Shown here piece after piece: positions 60,639-64,000 of a stretch of 64,000 nt of DNA (positions are counted from its first letter, which is position 1; every line of letters starts with the position of its first letter). The translations under genes and the position numbers were made by a program. The stretch is from positions 248,001 to 312,000 of the forward strand of contig NZ_SNXY01000008.1 in the NCBI RefSeq assembly GCF_004362745.1, written 5' to 3'. The stretch comes from Oharaeibacter diazotrophicus. Its GTDB lineage: Bacteria; Pseudomonadota; Alphaproteobacteria; Rhizobiales; Pleomorphomonadaceae. The notes under the pieces are model-generated. The model saw only the letters and a list, made by a program, of their open reading frames with translations. It was not told the origin of the DNA and made no database searches.

Positions 60639-62873
60639 ATGTCCGCGTCCCCGACCGAAGCCGCCGCACCGATCCGCGTTTTCGACATCGACGGCATGAC
60701 CTGCGCCGCCTGCGCCGGCCGCATCGAGCGGGTGCTCGCGAAGACGCCGGGGGTGCGGGAGGCGCGCGTCAACCTCGCGCTGGAGCGCGCCGACGTGGTG
60801 CTCGACCCCGGCGTCGCCGACGACGTCGTGGTCGCCGCCGTCGACCGCGCCGGCTACGGCGCCGAGCCGCGGCGGGCCGACCCGGCCGAACGGCGGCGCC
60901 AGCGCGAGCGCGAGGAGGCCGCCCGCCGCGCCGCCTTCCGGCGCACGCTGTCCCTGTTCGCCGTCTCGGCCGTGCTCACCCTGCCCTTCCTGGTCTCGAT
61001 GGTGGCGATGGCGGTCGGTGCCGGTCATCTCATGGGGCCGTGGACCGAATTCGCGCTGGCGAGCGTGGTGCAGGTCGTCGCCGGCGCGCGCTTCTACCGC
61101 GGCGCCGCCAAGGCGCTCCGCGGCGGTTCGGCCAACATGGACGTGCTGGTGGCCGTCGGCACCACCGCCGCCTACCTGTTCTCGGCCTGGATGGTGGCGA
61201 CCCGCGGCCACCACGCCGCCGGCCACCTCTATTTCGAAGCTTCCGCCACCGTGCTGACGCTGGTGCTGGCCGGCAAGCTGATGGAGGAGCGCGCCAAGGC
61301 CGGCACCACCGCCGCCGTGCGCGCCCTGATGGCGCTCCGCCCGGAGAGCGCGACCCGCCTCGGCGCCGACGGCGGCCTCGCCACCGTGGCGGTCGAGGAC
61401 CTCGCCCCCGGCGACCGCATCCTGGTCCGGCCCGGCGAGCGCGTCGCGGTCGACGGCGTCGTCGCCGAGGGCGAGGGCCACGTCGACGAGAGCCTCGTCA
61501 CCGGCGAGAGCGTGCCGGTGCGAAAGGGTGCGGGCGACGCGGTGGTCGGCGGCACCGTCAACGGCGAGGGCGCGCTGACGGTGCTCGTGCGCGCGGTCGG
61601 CGAGGACACCACGCTCGCCCGCATCACCCGGCTGGTCGAGAACGCCCAGTCCGGCAAGGCGCCGGTGCAGCGGCTGGTCGACCGGGTCTCCGCGGTGTTC
61701 GTGCCGGTGGTGATGGCGCTGGCGGCGGCGACCTTCGCCGGCTGGCTCCTCGCCGGCGGCGGCTTCGAGGCGGCCCTCGTGGCTGCGGTGTCGGTGCTGG
61801 TGATCGCATGCCCCTGCGCGCTCGGCCTCGCCACCCCGACGGCGCTGGTGGCCGGCACCGGCGCGGCGGCGCGCGCCGGCATCCTGATCCGCGACATCGA
61901 GACGCTCGAGCGCGCGGCGCGCGCCGACGTCGTGCTGTTCGACAAGACCGGCACGCTGACCGCCGGCCGGCCCGAGGTGGTCGACGTGGTGCCGACGGCG
62001 GGTGTCGATCCCCTCGATCTCCTCGCCGCCGCCGCCGCGGTGCAGCGCTTCAGCGAGCACCCGCTCGCCCGCGCCGTGACGGCTGCCGCCGAGGCGAGCG
62101 GAATCGTGCCGCCGCCGGCGTCGGGCTTCCGCGCCGTCGCCGGCCGTGGTGCGCTGGCGATCGTCGCGGGCGCCCGCATCGCCATCGGCAACGCCGCCCA
62201 CATGGCCGACCTCGGTGTCGACACCGGCACGGTCGCGGCCGACCTCGCCGCCCTCGAGGCCCGGGCCCGCACCGCCGTGGTGGTTGCGCGCGAGCGGACG
62301 GCGCTCGGCGTGCTCGGCCTCGCCGATCCCGTGCGACCCGAGGCACGGGCGGCGGTGGCGGCGCTCGCCGCCCGCGGCATCGCCGCGCGGATGCTGACCG
62401 GCGACAACGCCGCGGTCGCCGCGGCGGTCGCGGGCGAACTCGGGCTCGACGGCTGGAAGGGTCCCGTGCGCCCGGCCGACAAGGCGGCCGAGGTCGAGGC
62501 ACTGCAGGCGGCCGGACGGCGCGTGGTCATGGTCGGCGACGGCGTCAACGACGCCCCGGCGCTCGCCGCCGCCGACGTCGGCATCGCCATGGGCACCGGC
62601 ACCGACGTCGCCATGGAGACCGCCGGGGTGACGCTGATGCGCCCCGACCCGCGCCTCGTCGAAGCCGCGCTCGACGTCGCCAGGGCGACGACCGCCAAGA
62701 TCCGCCAGAACCTGTTCTGGGCCTTCGCCTACAACGTGGTCGGCATCCCGCTCGCCGTCGCCGGCCTCCTGACCCCGGCGATCGCCGGGGCGGCGATGGC
62801 CGCGAGTTCGGTCTGCGTCGTCACCAACGCCGGATTGCTGACGCGCTGGAAACCGTCGGGTCTCAATCGTTGA
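60639..62873 (+). CDS. copA: Copper-exporting P1B-type ATPase
   Basis: 744 aa. One N-terminal heavy-metal-associated domain with GMTCAACAGR (Cys22, Cys25), eight expected membrane helices, TGES actuator motif (VTGESVPV), the ion-site CPC at 391-393 (IACPCALGLATPTALVAGT), DKTGT with the phosphorylated Asp435, SEHPLA and GDGVNDAPAL. The closing helices contain YNVVGIPLA and MAASSVCVVTNA, typical of Cu(I) exporters. GGAGGTG precedes the ATG. An upstream CueR promoter supports copper control. Confidence 0.95.
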   Translation: MSASPTEAAAPIRVFDIDGMTCAACAGRIERVLAKTPGVREARVNLALERADVVLDPGVADDVVVAAVDRAGYGAEPRRADPAERRRQREREEAARRAAFRRTLSLFAVSAVLTLPFLVSMVAMAVGAGHLMGPWTEFALASVVQVVAGARFYRGAAKALRGGSANMDVLVAVGTTAAYLFSAWMVATRGHHAAGHLYFEASATVLTLVLAGKLMEERAKAGTTAAVRALMALRPESATRLGADGGLATVAVEDLAPGDRILVRPGERVAVDGVVAEGEGHVDESLVTGESVPVRKGAGDAVVGGTVNGEGALTVLVRAVGEDTTLARITRLVENAQSGKAPVQRLVDRVSAVFVPVVMALAAATFAGWLLAGGGFEAALVAAVSVLVIACPCALGLATPTALVAGTGAAARAGILIRDIETLERAARADVVLFDKTGTLTAGRPEVVDVVPTAGVDPLDLLAAAAAVQRFSEHPLARAVTAAAEASGIVPPPASGFRAVAGRGALAIVAGARIAIGNAAHMADLGVDTGTVAADLAALEARARTAVVVARERTALGVLGLADPVRPEARAAVAALAARGIAARMLTGDNAAVAAAVAGELGLDGWKGPVRPADKAAEVEALQAAGRRVVMVGDGVNDAPALAAADVGIAMGTGTDVAMETAGVTLMRPDPRLVEAALDVARATTAKIRQNLFWAFAYNVVGIPLAVAGLLTPAIAGAAMAASSVCVVTNAGLLTRWKPSGLNR

Positions 62874-63354
62874 GCAGGAGCACGCCGACGTTCAGCGCGA
62901 CGGCGTAGGACACCCAGGCGAGATAGGGCGCGAGCGCGAGGCTCCAGCGCCCCACCACCGGCCGCGCGGCGGCGATCGTCCAGGCGATCGCGAGCCAGAG
63001 CGGCAGGATCACCGCGAGCCCCGCCGCCGGTGAATGCAGCCCGAAGAAGGCGACCGACCACGCGGCGTTGAGGACGAGCTGGACCAGGAAGGCGGTCAAG
63101 GCGCGTCGGCGCGCCGGGCCGGCCGGGGCCTCGAACAGGCGCCACAGCACCAGCGCCATCAGCAGGTAGAGCAAGGTCCACACCGGCCCGAACACCGCGT
63201 TCGGCGGCGTGAAGGCGGGCTTGTCGAGGCCGGCGTACCAGGTCGGGATCGCCGGCAGGGTGGCGGCGCTGCCGATCGCGGCGGCGGAAAAGCAGAGTGC
63301 GACGGCGCCGAGGAGCCTGAACGCCGAGGCGACGGCGGTGGACGAACGGGTCAA
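62863..63354 (-). CDS. tspO: TspO/MBR tryptophan-rich sensory protein
   Basis: A 163-aa five-helix membrane protein. The family blocks are IPTWYAGLDKPAFTPPNAVFGPVWTLLYLLMALVLWRL, LNAAWSVAFFGLHSPAAGL and a closing YLAWVSYAVALNVGVLLLN. TspO binds tetrapyrroles and cholesterol-like ligands and affects photosynthesis or stress genes in alphaproteobacteria. The start is TTG at 63354 with GAGGAG 8 nt upstream. It overlaps the end of copA by 11 nt, tail to tail. Confidence 0.88.
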   Translation of the reverse strand: MTRSSTAVASAFRLLGAVALCFSAAAIGSAATLPAIPTWYAGLDKPAFTPPNAVFGPVWTLLYLLMALVLWRLFEAPAGPARRRALTAFLVQLVLNAAWSVAFFGLHSPAAGLAVILPLWLAIAWTIAAARPVVGRWSLALAPYLAWVSYAVALNVGVLLLND

Positions 63355-63530
63355 GCGGGCGGCTCCTCGGCTGATCGGACGACACGAAGGTGGGCCGGTC
63401 GCCCGCCGCGGCAAGGCCCGGGGCATCCCGTCGTCATGCGCCGTCGTCGTCCGCCCCTCTGGTCCGGCGCGCCGGAAGGCCTATGATCCACCCGCCCGAG
63501 CCGGCTCGCCCGGCGTCACGGAGAGATGAG

Positions 63531-64000
63531 ATGACCGATCCCGACCTGCCGCCCCTCGACGGCGTCGCCGTCGCCGTGGTCGGCGCCGGCCTCGCCGGTC
63601 TCGCCGCCGCCCGTCGTCTCGCCAAGGCCGGCGCGGTGGTGTCCGTGTTCGAGCGCGCCGACCGGCCCGGCGGCCGGCTGGCGACGCGGCGGACGGGCGT
63701 CGGCGCCGCCGACCACGGCGCCCAGTATCTCACCGCCCGCGAGCCCGGCTTCAAGGCCTGGGCCGCGCGGGCGCGCGCCGAGGGCGTGCTCGCCGCCTGG
63801 CATCCGCGCGGCAAGGACGGCGAGGATGACTGGCTGGTCGGCGTGCCCGGCATGAACGACCTGCCCGCCGCGCTGATCGACGGCTTCGCGGTGACGACGG
63901 GGCGGACGGTCGCCGCGATCCGCGACGACGAGGCCGCCGGACTGCACCTGGTGTTCGAGCAGGGCGGCGACGCCGGCCCGTTCGCCCACGTGGTGGTGGC
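63531..64000 (+). CDS. FAD/NAD(P)-dependent amine-oxidase-like protein (3' part outside window)
   Basis: The first 156 codons are present. A Rossmann dinucleotide motif [41 protein letters not shown] and [17 protein letters not shown] follow, the pattern of renalase-like and phytoene-desaturase-like oxidoreductases in bacteria. Upstream is GGAGAGATGAG. It is divergent from tspO across 176 nt. Truncated by the window edge, so the specificity cannot be judged. Confidence 0.8.
   Translation, partial: MTDPDLPPLDGVAVAVVGAGLAGLAAARRLAKAGAVVSVFERADRPGGRLATRRTGVGAADHGAQYLTAREPGFKAWAARARAEGVLAAWHPRGKDGEDDWLVGVPGMNDLPAALIDGFAVTTGRTVAAIRDDEAAGLHLVFEQGGDAGPFAHVVV

Noticed and set aside
1-64000. CRISPR array, insertion sequence, prophage, integron or attachment site
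   Set aside because: No direct-repeat/spacer pattern, transposase, integrase or phage structural gene is seen. The tRNA-Leu gene has no integrase or duplicated 3' end beside it.

Overview
The window is 64 kb of very GC-rich DNA (strong C/G third-position bias, genes almost wall to wall). It comes from an alphaproteobacterium, most likely of the order Hyphomicrobiales (Rhizobiales). The pointers are the metX-metW pair, a chorismate mutase-hisC-tyrC cluster, PhaR-PhaA-PhaB polyhydroxybutyrate genes, a Caulobacter/Rhizobium-type Tad (Flp) pilus locus with CpaB-F names, and CtrA-like boxes. A family such as Pleomorphomonadaceae would fit, but that is a guess. The DNA reads as chromosome: I see no insertion sequence, prophage, CRISPR array, integrase or replication origin.

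Layout. 1-4.9 kb: methionine (metX-metW) and, divergently, aromatic amino acid genes (chorismate mutase, aminotransferase, prephenate dehydrogenase), then a small conserved protein. 5.0-6.9 kb: a degenerate GGDEF plus EAL c-di-GMP protein. 6.9-10 kb: phaR and, divergently, phaA-phaB. 10-14.7 kb: a lipoprotein hydrolase, tRNA-Leu(CAA), a soluble hybrid histidine kinase and a chemoreceptor. 15-21 kb: a flippase with a GNAT-like partner, an acyl-CoA synthetase, a CAP-domain lipoprotein and an M20 amidohydrolase. 21.3-32.2 kb: the Tad pilus locus, mostly on the minus strand (pilA, cpaA, cpaB-F, tadB, tadC), with a divergent plus-strand arm (a secretin N-domain protein and two TadE-like pseudopilins), followed by a pseudo-histidine kinase. 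34-35.2 kb: a HAD phosphatase and an aspartic protease.

35.3-48.3 kb holds a complete nucleoside-use system in two minus-strand operons: deoA-deoB-add-upp-rbsK, and a BMP-type nucleoside ABC importer with cdd-punA-deoC. Imported nucleosides are deaminated, phosphorolysed, isomerised and cleaved to central metabolites. mgsA and glk follow on the plus strand. 50.2-60.4 kb is an eleven-gene divergent cluster. One arm has an NMT1/THI5-type ABC importer, a cytosine-deaminase-like amidohydrolase, an FAD-linked oxidase and two flavodoxin-fold quinone reductases. The other arm has RidA, a Uma2 nuclease-fold protein, an 8-oxoguanine deaminase and a creatininase-family hydrolase. I read this cluster as a candidate pathway for uptake and breakdown of oxidised or modified nucleobases. 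The window ends with copA behind a CueR-type promoter, tspO, and a truncated FAD-dependent oxidoreductase.

The most striking non-coding signal is a roughly 125-bp intergenic repeat built of three hairpins. It is present in three full copies (21.1, 41.4 and 50.1 kb), with a related half-element at 6.9 kb. Stem bases covary between copies, so the structure appears to be conserved. Several genes use TTG or GTG starts that are supported by Shine-Dalgarno sequences.
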